This document shows positions 25,113 through 34,261 of a stretch of 64,000 nucleotides of DNA, one piece after another. The stretch's first letter is position 1. The number at the start of each line of letters is the position of its first letter. Below the pieces are notes generated by a model. It was not told the origin of the DNA. It made no database searches and saw nothing but the letters and a program-made list of their open reading frames with translations. Location of the stretch: positions 62,001 to 126,000 of the forward strand of contig SVGY01000005.1 of assembly GCA_015056145.1 (NCBI GenBank). The letters run 5' to 3'. A program made the translations under genes and the position numbers. The stretch comes from Clostridiales bacterium (lineage in GTDB: Bacteria > Bacillota > Clostridia > Christensenellales > Aristaeellaceae).

Positions 25113-25164
25113 CAGCCGGGAAGCGGCTGCCCCTTTTGTTTACACACTCTTCATCCCTCCTTCC

Positions 25165-25193
25165 TTGCCTTTTTTCCCATGGAAAGGTATAAT
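25165..25193 (+). promoter_or_regulatory. Promoter of the M50 protease-scpAB operon
   Basis: TTGCCT, 17 bases, TATAAT, 71 bases before the ATG at 25264. Confidence 0.65.
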
Positions 25194-25263
25194 ATTTTCC
25201 TGCCCCTTACAGAATTTGTTTGTCTGTTTTTTCTTTCTTTTTTTCGGAAACGAGGTGAACGTC

Positions 25264-26055
25264 ATGAGAATTTTTGGACGGCTGGAATCCTATATCGACC
25301 TTCTTACCAGCGATCCCATCGGCTTTTTGCTGTTTGTGCTCTACACTGCCGCCGCCATCCTGCCTGCGCTGATTTTGCACGAATGCGCCCACGGCTATGT
25401 AGCATACCGCTGCGGCGATCCCACCGCCAAGATGCTGGGCCGCCTCACCCTGAACCCGGCAAAGCATCTGGATCCCATCGGCACCATCTGCATGGTTCTT
25501 CTGGGCTTTGGCTGGGCCAAACCCGTGCCCGTCAATCCCCGCAATTTCCGCAACTATCGCCGGGACGATATCCTGGTAAGCATTGCAGGCATTGTGACCA
25601 ATTTCTGCCTGTTCCTTGTCAGCTGTGCTCTGGTGGTGGTGCTCAATTCCATTATCTGGGAACCCGACGTGATGCAGTCATACGGCGGACCACTGATGTA
25701 CAACTTTGCCGGCACCACCTTCCTCTCCCGGGATTTTGTATCCCTCAATGCCGAATTCATGCGTGCCCCCTGGCTGATGTATTTCATTTGGTACTTCAGC
25801 CTTTCCGCCGGCATCAACCTCAGCCTTGCCTTCTTCAATCTGCTGCCCATACCGCCTCTGGATGGTTTTCACCTTCTGGACAACATCCTGCTGCGCAACC
25901 GCATCCAAATCAACCAGCAGTTTCACGACATTGCCCGTTTTGTACTGATGGTGCTGTGCCTGAGCGGCTTGCTGGGGAACCTTCTCGGCTCCGTTACCGG
26001 CGCTGTGGAAAAAGGCATCAGCTACCTGTTTATGCTTATGATGGGGCAGGTGTAA
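25264..26055 (+). CDS. Site-2 protease family (M50) membrane metalloprotease
   Basis: A 263-residue intramembrane zinc protease. The HExxH active site is ILHECAHGYVAYRCGD in a hydrophobic context, and the third zinc ligand is in FFNLLPIPPLDGFHLL, the classic N-x-x-P-x-x-x-L-D-G motif. Four or more membrane segments are visible. This short form without PDZ or CBS domain is commonly found directly upstream of scpA in Bacillota, as here; the substrate is unknown. The ATG follows GAGGTGA. The stop is one base before scpA. Confidence 0.93.
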   Translation: MRIFGRLESYIDLLTSDPIGFLLFVLYTAAAILPALILHECAHGYVAYRCGDPTAKMLGRLTLNPAKHLDPIGTICMVLLGFGWAKPVPVNPRNFRNYRRDDILVSIAGIVTNFCLFLVSCALVVVLNSIIWEPDVMQSYGGPLMYNFAGTTFLSRDFVSLNAEFMRAPWLMYFIWYFSLSAGINLSLAFFNLLPIPPLDGFHLLDNILLRNRIQINQQFHDIARFVLMVLCLSGLLGNLLGSVTGAVEKGISYLFMLMMGQV

Positions 26056-26056
26056 C

Positions 26057-26794
26057 ATGGCGGTACATGTACGGCTCAACCAGTTCGACGGCCCGCTGGA
26101 TCTGCTTTTGCACCTGGTCAACAAGGCCAAGATCGACCTGAAGGACATTTTCATCAGCGAAATTACGGAGCAGTATTTCGAGATCCTCCGCAACGCTCCG
26201 GACTTTGACATGGACGAAGCCAGCGAGTTTGTGACCATGGCAGCGCTGCTTTTGGAGATCAAATCCCGCAGCCTTCTGCCCAAGCCTCCCAAAGAGGAGG
26301 AGGAAGACCCGGAGCTGATGCTGATCCAGCGGCTCATCGCCTACAAGCAGTTCAAGGAAACCGCCTCCCGCATGGCAGAGTTTGAAAAAAGCGCCCGGGA
26401 CGTATTCGGCAAGCTGCCGGAGGAATATCCCCTGCCGCCCCAGGCCACAGAGATCGACGGCCTTACGGTGGAAGCGCTCTGGGAGGCCCTTCTCCGCATC
26501 CAGAGCCGCAAACCCCGGGAACCGGAAGAAGCGGTGTTCCGTCTCCGGGACATACGCCGGGACAGCTACACCGTAGAGGGCTGCATGGAGGCCATCGAAA
26601 GCCGGCTCAGCGTCGGGCGGCTCAGCTTTACCCAACTGTTCAGCGAAAAGCCGGACCGGGAGGAAGTGGTAACGCTGTTCATTGCCCTTCTGGAGCTGCT
26701 CAAGCTTGGCAAGGCTCACGTTTTGCAGACCGATAATCTGGGCGAGATGACCCTCGTACCCGGAAGGAGAGAAGAAACCCTTGGAGATGAATGA
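26057..26794 (+). CDS. scpA: Segregation and condensation protein A
   Basis: ScpA is the kleisin that bridges the heads of the SMC dimer in bacterial condensin. The 245-residue length is typical. The N-terminal helical block LNQFDGPLDLLLHLVNKAKIDLKDI and the ITEQYFEIL-EFVTMAALLLEIKSRSLLP block are diagnostic; the C-terminal winged helix is SFTQLFSEKPDREEVVTLFIALLELLK. It begins one base after the protease stop and overlaps scpB, so the three genes are co-translated. Confidence 0.96.
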   Translation: MAVHVRLNQFDGPLDLLLHLVNKAKIDLKDIFISEITEQYFEILRNAPDFDMDEASEFVTMAALLLEIKSRSLLPKPPKEEEEDPELMLIQRLIAYKQFKETASRMAEFEKSARDVFGKLPEEYPLPPQATEIDGLTVEALWEALLRIQSRKPREPEEAVFRLRDIRRDSYTVEGCMEAIESRLSVGRLSFTQLFSEKPDREEVVTLFIALLELLKLGKAHVLQTDNLGEMTLVPGRREETLGDE

Positions 26795-27329
26795 AATCCC
26801 CCACATTATTGAGGCCATCCTGTTTGTGGCCGGGGAACCCCTTGCCATTGCGGATATTGCCTCTGCCCTGCAATTGACGGAAATGGAGATCATGCACGCC
26901 GTGGAAGACCTGCAGCGTGACTTTGACATAAGCCAGCGGGGCATTACCCTGAAGCGATACGGCGACCACCTGCGCCTGGAGACCCGGCCTGAATATGCGG
27001 AATATGTGGAGCGGCTTTTGCAGCCTGTACAGCGGCAGAGCCTGACCCAGACCGCCCTTGAAACCCTTGCAGTGATCGCTTACCGCCAGCCCGCCACCAA
27101 GGGCGAGGTGGAGCAGGTGAGGGGCGTCAAGTGCGATTATTCCATCCAGACCCTTCTGGCAAAAGACCTCATCCGGGAGGCAGGCCGCAAGGAAACCCTG
27201 GGCCGCCCCATCCTCTACGTTACCACAGACAAATTCCTGGAGCATTTCGGCTTCAGCGACATCCGGGAGCTGCCCCCACTGCCCGACCCGGAACCCGTCC
27301 CCCACGACGAAGAACCCCTCACCCCGTAA
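26781..27329 (+). CDS. scpB: Segregation and condensation protein B
   Basis: ScpB pairs as a dimer with ScpA in the SMC condensin. Two winged helices are visible: IIEAILFVAGEPLAIADIAS with LQLT, and LETLAVIAYRQPATKGEVEQVRG, the strongly conserved ScpB block, then GRPILYVTTDKFLEHFGF. The C-terminus is Pro/Glu-rich. The start is ambiguous: TTG at 26781 lies about 10 bases after AAGGAGAG, while ATG at 26787 is close to a GGAG; I prefer 26781. It overlaps scpA by 14 bases. Confidence 0.95.
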   Translation: MEMNEIPHIIEAILFVAGEPLAIADIASALQLTEMEIMHAVEDLQRDFDISQRGITLKRYGDHLRLETRPEYAEYVERLLQPVQRQSLTQTALETLAVIAYRQPATKGEVEQVRGVKCDYSIQTLLAKDLIREAGRKETLGRPILYVTTDKFLEHFGFSDIRELPPLPDPEPVPHDEEPLTP

Positions 27330-27426
27330 ATGCATATTTTTCCTGCGCCCGGTGCAAGCTTTGCATGTAGGGCGCTTTCCTTTTGCCCGGAAGGGAGGCC
27401 CATCAACCTGTGGGAGGAAAACAAGC

Positions 27427-28917
27427 ATGAAACGAACCATTGCAATGATGGGAGCCATTTTGGTACTGCTGTTGCTGGCTTCCGGCTTTATGGCGGCAGA
27501 CAACATCCGCCTCAGCGGCGAGAAAGCCGCCCTTACCGACAAATTCAACGATCAGAGCTACGAGTACGCCCTTTTACACCACCAGCTGCAAGCCAGCCGT
27601 CAGCAGGTAACGGACCTGATCCAGGAGCGGGACCAGCTTGTGAGGGAATTGCAGGATTATCAGCCCGGAAGGGAGCCAGGTGGTTCCGGCAGAGTGATCC
27701 CCGCTGAGTCTCTGCCGGAGGAACCCCCGCACAACCCCACCGCTCCGGACAGCCTGGCAAAGGGGGACAGTGTACCGGATGATGCACCGGCAGGCGAAAA
27801 GGACGACATTGCTTCCACTGGCGGGGCTGCCAGCGATTCGGGTGACGATTCCGACGGCAAGGATGCTGATGGTTCGGCTGATGGTTCTGTTGGCGAAAAC
27901 AGCGACGGTTCCGCAGGCGAAGCTGCCCGTGATTTAGCTGGCAACACTGCCGATCTGGATGCTGATATTTCCGCTGATATTTCCGCTGATGGTTCGGCTG
28001 ATGGCCCGGATGATGGTTCTGTTGGCGAAAACAGCGACGGTTCCGCAGGCGAAGCGGCCCGTGATTTAGCTGGCGACACTGCCGACCTGGATGCTGATAT
28101 TTCCGCTGATGGTTCGGTTGATGGTTCGGCTGATGGTTCGGCTGATGGCTCTGTTGGTGGAAATGGCGACGGTTCCGCAGGCGGGGCTGCCCGTGATTTA
28201 GCTGGCGACACTGCCGACCTGAATGCTGATATTTCCGCTGATGGTTCGGCTGATGGCCCGGATGATGGTTCTGTTGGCGAAAACAGCGACGGTTCTACAG
28301 GCGGGGCTGCCCGTGATTTAACTGGCGACACTGCCGACCTGAATGCTGATATTTCCGCTGATGGTTCTGTTGATGGCCCAGATGATGGTTCTGTTGGCGA
28401 AAACAGCGATGGTTCCGCAGGCGAAGCTGCCCGTGATTTGGCTGGCCACAATTCCTCCAGCCTGGATTTCCCCGGCGAAGATGCGCCCGTCATCCCGGCG
28501 AACACCGATGCCGTGTCTGCCCCCGTGACTGTTTCAGGGGGCGCAACCCAGGCTGCCCTTTCAAACATGGCAGGCGCTTCCATTCTGCCCGAGGACAACA
28601 TCTTCGTCATCCAAACCGATGCGCCTCTGCAACCCTCTTCCGAAACCACATCAAACATCGCTGCTTCCTCCGACGCAGCCGGGGAAGATGTTCATCTGCA
28701 ACTTCAGCAGCTTCAGCAGGAAGTATCATCCCTGCGCCAGGAACTGGAACAACTGCGCACCCGGCTTCTGCTGCTTCATCAGCCTCTTTCCCTGACCCCC
28801 GCCGAAACCAGCCCGGCCCCTGCGGAAGACACCCTTTATCAGCTTGATTCCCTGCTGCGCTCCATCCCCAGCACGCTTCGCCTGAAATACTGGAACAATA
28901 TTCTTCTGACCCCCTGA
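27427..28917 (+). CDS. Membrane-anchored Asp/Ser/Gly-rich repeat protein
   Basis: A 496-residue protein with an N-terminal helix (MMGAILVLLLLASGFMAA) acting as signal or anchor, then a coiled coil (about residues 27-75, LLHHQLQASRQQVTDLIQER). Residues about 130-340 are low complexity, built of DGSADG, SVGENSDGSAG and AARDLAGDTADLDADIS units. A second coiled coil lies near the end (LQQLQQEVSSLRQELEQLR). No enzyme motif is visible; it may be a spacer or surface protein. The ATG is preceded by GGGAGGA. The repeat makes length differences between strains likely. Confidence 0.7.
   Translation: MKRTIAMMGAILVLLLLASGFMAADNIRLSGEKAALTDKFNDQSYEYALLHHQLQASRQQVTDLIQERDQLVRELQDYQPGREPGGSGRVIPAESLPEEPPHNPTAPDSLAKGDSVPDDAPAGEKDDIASTGGAASDSGDDSDGKDADGSADGSVGENSDGSAGEAARDLAGNTADLDADISADISADGSADGPDDGSVGENSDGSAGEAARDLAGDTADLDADISADGSVDGSADGSADGSVGGNGDGSAGGAARDLAGDTADLNADISADGSADGPDDGSVGENSDGSTGGAARDLTGDTADLNADISADGSVDGPDDGSVGENSDGSAGEAARDLAGHNSSSLDFPGEDAPVIPANTDAVSAPVTVSGGATQAALSNMAGASILPEDNIFVIQTDAPLQPSSETTSNIAASSDAAGEDVHLQLQQLQQEVSSLRQELEQLRTRLLLLHQPLSLTPAETSPAPAEDTLYQLDSLLRSIPSTLRLKYWNNILLTP
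27958..28450 (+). repeat. In-frame coding minisatellite, 132/132/120-bp units
   Basis: The GATGCTGATATTTCCGCTGA landmark and its AATGCTGAT variant fall at 27958, 28090, 28222 and 28342, all spacings being multiples of three. Smaller GATGGTTCGGCT subrepeats lie inside. It lies wholly in the gene at 27427. Confidence 0.85.
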
Positions 28918-28939
28918 TCCTTTTTGGCCCCATACAACG

Positions 28940-28975
28940 ATCCCCCCGAGGCGTTCTGCCCCGGGGGGATTTTGT
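28940..28975 (+). terminator. Terminator between convergent genes
   Basis: ATCCCCCCG and CGGGGGGAT arms around a 13-base loop, then TTTTGTG, 22 bases after the stop at 28917. Confidence 0.75.
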
Positions 28976-29020
28976 GTCTGCCGACTTATTCCTCGGCAGA
29001 AGATGTTTTGTTTTTGCGGA

Positions 29021-32000
29021 TCAATTCTTGGGTACAGCGCTGTCGGAATACAGCACCCGCAGGGTTTCTTCGTCAGCAATGCCAGTAGCGGGAAGACCAT
29101 TGTTTTTCTGGAAATCTTTTACCCTGTCCGTACACTTTTCGGTATATGTTTCGCTGACTTCCGTACCTTTCCTGAAGTAACCCAATTCCTGCATGCGCAG
29201 TTTCATCTTCAGCACGTCGGCGCCCTTATCGCCCTGGCTCAGCGGTTTGTAATGCACTTCCTCTGCCTGGGTTTCGGGCTCGTGGTTGATTATCACGGAG
29301 GTATCCGTCTGTGCAGAAGGCTGGCTGGCTGCGGGGCTGCTGTCCAGCCGTTCCACAAACATAACTTCGGAAATGGCTACTTCATCAAACTTTCGACCTT
29401 TGTAGTAACTTATAACACGAAGTTTCACACCACGCACATTTTCATGATGCCCCAGCGGCACCATGGTCCAGTAGGCGCCTTCTTCCCATCCGCTATCCTC
29501 AAGCGTTACCTCTACTTCATCCTGATAATCCGACTGATCGTCATACAGGAAGCTGATGCCTACTTTTTTGGGCCTGGCGTTTTGGTAGTACTGATCGTAC
29601 TTATTCCATTTCCAGAAGCCGTTTTTGATCCACATCTCATCCACGACGCTTCCGGGCTTATACCAGAGCTGCAAACCTATTTTTCCATCCGTCTTCTTGG
29701 AATGTTCGTACTGCCAGCAGGTTTCTTCATTCTTATCGGTGGCCTTGTCTCCTGTATATGTATCACTCACAGTGCTATTGGCTTCCACCTTGATGGGGAT
29801 ATTTTCCACGGCCACATCTGTGCCTGCAATGGGCCTTGTACCCGGGCCGGGAGTCTTTTTGGGCCGATCCACAGGCTCATCCACAGGCTGATCCTCGATG
29901 GCAGGTGCCGGGGTTTCCGTTGCCCAGCCCAGATCCACCATGGCATAGTCCATATCCTCCACGAAGCCTATATCGTACATATCCTCATAGGGATTTGGCG
30001 TTGCGGTAACCACCGGTTCCTCCGTGGGGGGCAGGGTGGGAATATCCGTAGTTGCCGGCGGCAGGGTGGGGGTTGCGGTGGGCACTTCGGTAGGCACCGG
30101 AGTGGATTCTTCGGTGGGGGGAATGACAACCTCGCCGTCTTCCTCGTCATCCATGGGCAAAAAAGGCGAACCCTGAATGGAGCCGTAAAATTCCGTCTCC
30201 TGAGGCACAACATCCTCTGTTTCTTCGGCGTTTTCGGCAGGAGGGGTTTGGGTGGGTGCCTGTGCAAAAGTTTCGGCCTGCTCCATAGAAGAAACGTGAT
30301 TTCTTCCAATTGGAATTCTAAGTGACCACTCGCCTACATTGCATTCTCCATATTCATTGCTTCCAACAGCAACAACACTTCCGTCCGCTTTTAAGCCTAC
30401 AGTGCGGTTTCCTCCAGCAGCGATAAATACGATATCCGTCCAAAGCTCAATATCACATTGCCCCTCGCTATTATCGCCGGTAGCAACAACAGTTCCATCT
30501 TTTTTCAAACCGACCACATGCTCTGAGCCCATCGAAATAGCTACAACGTCCGTCCAGTTGCTTGCTTCGCTACAATCTGCCGGGCTCCAGGACCCAGATT
30601 CAATATGTTCCGTTATCACTACGGTGCCGTCACGCTTTACACCAACCGTATATGCATCGTTGGTGTCGATTGCTATGATGTCCGTCCAGCCGTTTACGTT
30701 CGTTTCACCATAATCGTCCGAGCCCGCTGCAACGACGGTTCCATCTTTCTTCAAACCAATGATTTCATTATCGCAGGAAGCAATGGCTACAATATCAGAC
30801 CACATTTTTGCCCCGTACAAATCAGGATCATCTGTATCCGTCATCACTATCGTTCCATCAGATTTTAATCCAACAGAGAACTCCATACCCATTGCTATTG
30901 AAACAATATCTGTCCAGTCGCTTACATTTCCTTCACCATACTCATTTGCGCCTTTTGAAACAACGGTTCCATCCGCCTTAAGTGCCAATACTGTTTGATC
31001 GTTCTGATAGATAGAAATAACATCCGTCATGCCGAATACATCCAGCGTATAATATGATCCGTTTCCAGCAGCAACCACTGTACCATTTGGTTTTACGCCG
31101 AACGTTTCTTCGTATCCTGTAACCAGGACGTTTTCTTCTCTTCCGTTTGATTGTGGGTTCACTAAATTTTTCATCAAATTCCAATTTCCCACATCACACT
31201 GGCCATATTCATTACTGCCTGCCGTCAACACCTGACCGTCAGATGTAACGCCTACGGTATGAGAAACACCAGCAGCCACTGCAATTATTTCCTTCCAGTC
31301 ACCTACATCACACTGGCCTTCATAAGGAAAAATGTCGGAGATATAGTCTGTTGCTATTACTGTGCCATCTTTTTTCAGTCCAACCGTATGATCGGCTCCG
31401 GCAGAAATGGCAACGATATCCGTCCAAGATGTTACGTTACATTCGCCACATTCGTTATCTCCGGTAGCCACCACCGTTCCGTCTTTTTTCAAGCCGATTG
31501 TATGATCAAGCCCAACAGATATAGCGATTATGTCTTTCCATTCTGAAACATCGCATTGTCCGTAACTATTTTCCCCAGTAGCCACTACTGTACCGTCTTT
31601 TTTCAAACCAACAGCGAAACCGTCACCTGCGCCGATCGCAACGATATTCTTCCAGTTACTTACATCATATTCGTCTGATGTTGTCAGTACCGTTCCATCA
31701 GCCTTCAGGCCAATAATATGATATTTTCCTGCCTCTACGGCAACAATATCTTTCCAACCCTTTGCAGATTCCTCATTATCAATAGAATCACCCACGACAA
31801 CAATCGTTCCGTCTGTTTTCAATCCCACGGTCTTATCCCATTTTGTGGAAATAGATATGATGTCGCTCCATGTTCCAACATAATTCTGTCCAAAAACATT
31901 GTAACCAACGGCAAGAACCGTTCCATCTGGCAATACTCCAAATGTGCCGTCATAACCTGCGGAAATAAGGGTTTTTCTGTCCAATTCCTTGGCTTTCCCC

Positions 32001-34078
32001 TCCCCCTCATCCGGCGTTTCCTCCACCACCGCCACAGGCGCAGCGCTGACTTCGTATTTCATGCCGCATTCCTTGGCATAGGTATGGGCGTAGGAGCCCT
32101 CATAGACCACAAGCGTTACATTATCACATTCACTAATTGCTTGATCTCCGAGACTTTTCACGCTTATGGGCAGATACAATTTTTCAAGATTCTTGCAATA
32201 TGTTATCGCTGAGTCCTCAATGGCGAGCAAACCTTCAGGAATATATATCTGCTTGAGTTCCGGTCTGCTCATAAATGCACCGCTGCTAATGGTTTCGACA
32301 CCGCTGGGTACATCATATCTTTCCAAACCACGACCAGCGAGATAATGAATGAGCTTCTTATCTTCTTTGCTAAACAGAACTCCATCTTCAATTATTAAGT
32401 ATTTATTCCCGGCGGCTATTGTTATCTTTTCTAACTGATGTGTCCTTGCAAACGGATTTCCTTGGATGGTTTTCAGTTTTTTGGGCAAGCTAATTGCTTT
32501 TATGCCGGTGCATTCTCCAAAGGCATAGTCTCCAATATATTTAAGACTTGTAGGCAGCTTAACATTCTCCAGGCCTGCGTTTTTTTCAAAAGCCTTTTTT
32601 CCAATTTGCGTAATATTCCTGCCAAAAGTAATTTCCTCAAGTCGATTTGCTCTAAAGGTGCCTTCTTCTACCACTTTTAGGCTTGCAGGCAATTCAACTA
32701 CCGTCAGTTTGCAAACAGCAAATGCATACTTTCCGATATGTTCCAGTTTTTTTCCCAAATGAATAGTCGAAAGATTGCTGTCGCCAAAGGCTCTATCGCC
32801 AATCGAACGCAGACCTGAGCCTCCTTCGACTTCGCGTAACGATGAATATAAAAACGCATCATTTCCTATGGAGGTCAAGCTGCGTGGCAATTTTATAGTT
32901 TGAACTCCGCTTTTGTAAAACATTCCTTCATCAATAATACTTATTCCTTCGCCTAGTTTCACATCCCTTACCTTTGCTTCAGTAAATGCATATTTTCCTA
33001 TTTTTTTGACTCGACCGGAAATAACCAATTCGCTTGAAAATTCGCATCTTGCAAAGGCATAATCTCCTATTTCCTGTAAGCTTTTGGGCAACTCAAAGTC
33101 CCAGTCAAAATCGCATCCACTTAACGCACCCGCTGCAATGCGCCGGATGTCTTCCGGTAATTCGTCTATTGTGTCGCCTGTATTCGTGCAACCGATAAGC
33201 GTATGACTTTGAGTGTCAACAAGGAACGCTCCCACATACTGATATCGCTCTTCATCCTCAAAAACAAGTCTATCGATAATATTGTTTTTTCCAAATGGAT
33301 TACCTATGTTTGTCACGCTGGCAGGTATTTTCAGCTCTTGAATTTTTGTTCCACGACCACCCTTGGCACAATAAAAGGCGCAATCCCCCAAAGTACGAAG
33401 CCCTTCATTAAGCCTAATGTTCGTCAAAAAAGAGCAGTGTGCAAACGCATATTCACCTATTGTTCTCATGCTGTCAGGTATCGTCACAGTTTCAAGCCCA
33501 CGACACTCATAAAAAGCATACTCCTCTATAGTTCTAACACCGTCAGGAATATATGCTTCTCTAAAACTGCCCAGGCTGAAACAATAGCTGCCAATGGTGC
33601 GGATGCCGTCCGGGATCGTTACATATTCCCCGTCCACCACATAGCACACCAGCCGCCTGCCCTCACGTTCAATGAGTGCATTGTCCTGCATGTAGAACAC
33701 TTCGTTGCCCCGATCCACCTCAATGGATTCTACTCTCGAGAAATAGAACGGGTTTCCGTCCATCTCCTCAATGGAAGCAGGAATCTTCACCGTATCAACG
33801 GACGAAAAAATGGCATTGCCAAGGGCGACCACCTTTCGGCCGTCGATCTCTTCAGGAATGACCACATCCATATCAGAACCGGTGTAGGCCACAATCTTTG
33901 CCTTGTTGCCCTTGAGAATCTGATACTGATACTGGCCGTCCATGCTGTTGTACACCGCCATGGAGGCGTATTCGCTGACGTTGTTGAGCTGCCAGAAGTA
34001 CAGCCCGCCGCCGGCGATTGCCGCCAAAAGCACAGGGATAATGATCCAGAGTAACCATAATTTCTTTTTGCGCTTCAT
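29021..34078 (-). CDS. Giant surface protein: LRR_5, RCC1-like, glycan-binding and peptidoglycan-binding domains
   Basis: A 1685-residue type II membrane protein. A KRKKK start and one helix (LWLLWIIIPVLLAAIAGGGLYF) anchor it. Residues about 60-680 are BspA-type leucine-rich repeats (AFYECRGLETVTIPDSMRTI pattern). Residues about 705-1245 are RCC1-like blades of the form ISAGADHTVGLKKDGTVVAT. A Thr/Pro/Glu linker follows. Residues about 1426-1580 resemble the NADase-type glycan-binding domain (DKNEETCWQYE, GVKLRVISYYKGRKFDEVAISE). The end (about 1600-1680) is a peptidoglycan-binding fold (MRMQELGYFRKG-type, VKDFQKNNGLPATGIADEETL). It is probably a wall-associated adhesin or scaffold. AAAGGTGAG precedes the ATG. 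The LRR/RCC1 DNA is much more AT-rich than its surroundings. Confidence 0.85.
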   Translation of the reverse strand: MKRKKKLWLLWIIIPVLLAAIAGGGLYFWQLNNVSEYASMAVYNSMDGQYQYQILKGNKAKIVAYTGSDMDVVIPEEIDGRKVVALGNAIFSSVDTVKIPASIEEMDGNPFYFSRVESIEVDRGNEVFYMQDNALIEREGRRLVCYVVDGEYVTIPDGIRTIGSYCFSLGSFREAYIPDGVRTIEEYAFYECRGLETVTIPDSMRTIGEYAFAHCSFLTNIRLNEGLRTLGDCAFYCAKGGRGTKIQELKIPASVTNIGNPFGKNNIIDRLVFEDEERYQYVGAFLVDTQSHTLIGCTNTGDTIDELPEDIRRIAAGALSGCDFDWDFELPKSLQEIGDYAFARCEFSSELVISGRVKKIGKYAFTEAKVRDVKLGEGISIIDEGMFYKSGVQTIKLPRSLTSIGNDAFLYSSLREVEGGSGLRSIGDRAFGDSNLSTIHLGKKLEHIGKYAFAVCKLTVVELPASLKVVEEGTFRANRLEEITFGRNITQIGKKAFEKNAGLENVKLPTSLKYIGDYAFGECTGIKAISLPKKLKTIQGNPFARTHQLEKITIAAGNKYLIIEDGVLFSKEDKKLIHYLAGRGLERYDVPSGVETISSGAFMSRPELKQIYIPEGLLAIEDSAITYCKNLEKLYLPISVKSLGDQAISECDNVTLVVYEGSYAHTYAKECGMKYEVSAAPVAVVEETPDEGEGKAKELDRKTLISAGYDGTFGVLPDGTVLAVGYNVFGQNYVGTWSDIISISTKWDKTVGLKTDGTIVVVGDSIDNEESAKGWKDIVAVEAGKYHIIGLKADGTVLTTSDEYDVSNWKNIVAIGAGDGFAVGLKKDGTVVATGENSYGQCDVSEWKDIIAISVGLDHTIGLKKDGTVVATGDNECGECNVTSWTDIVAISAGADHTVGLKKDGTVIATDYISDIFPYEGQCDVGDWKEIIAVAAGVSHTVGVTSDGQVLTAGSNEYGQCDVGNWNLMKNLVNPQSNGREENVLVTGYEETFGVKPNGTVVAAGNGSYYTLDVFGMTDVISIYQNDQTVLALKADGTVVSKGANEYGEGNVSDWTDIVSIAMGMEFSVGLKSDGTIVMTDTDDPDLYGAKMWSDIVAIASCDNEIIGLKKDGTVVAAGSDDYGETNVNGWTDIIAIDTNDAYTVGVKRDGTVVITEHIESGSWSPADCSEASNWTDVVAISMGSEHVVGLKKDGTVVATGDNSEGQCDIELWTDIVFIAAGGNRTVGLKADGSVVAVGSNEYGECNVGEWSLRIPIGRNHVSSMEQAETFAQAPTQTPPAENAEETEDVVPQETEFYGSIQGSPFLPMDDEEDGEVVIPPTEESTPVPTEVPTATPTLPPATTDIPTLPPTEEPVVTATPNPYEDMYDIGFVEDMDYAMVDLGWATETPAPAIEDQPVDEPVDRPKKTPGPGTRPIAGTDVAVENIPIKVEANSTVSDTYTGDKATDKNEETCWQYEHSKKTDGKIGLQLWYKPGSVVDEMWIKNGFWKWNKYDQYYQNARPKKVGISFLYDDQSDYQDEVEVTLEDSGWEEGAYWTMVPLGHHENVRGVKLRVISYYKGRKFDEVAISEVMFVERLDSSPAASQPSAQTDTSVIINHEPETQAEEVHYKPLSQGDKGADVLKMKLRMQELGYFRKGTEVSETYTEKCTDRVKDFQKNNGLPATGIADEETLRVLYSDSAVPKN

Positions 34079-34199
34079 AGTTTCTCACCTTTTCCTTATT
34101 TGTCAGAAAGCGACGAATTTATGCAGCCGATGCTGTTTTTTGCAAATGTTCATTCAAAGTATTTCTATGACCATTTGTCTTTTTCCTGCTGATAAACAC

Positions 34200-34239
34200 A
34201 AAAATATCCCCTGGTGAAACATTTTTTCACACAGGGGAT
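34200..34239 (-). terminator. Terminator of the BspA-like gene
   Basis: ATCCCCTG...CAGGGGAT with inner TGAAA/TTTCA pairing; the minus strand continues ATATTTTTG. It lies 23 bases after the stop. Confidence 0.75.
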
Positions 34240-34261
34240 TTAGATTATTCATTGATTTGCT

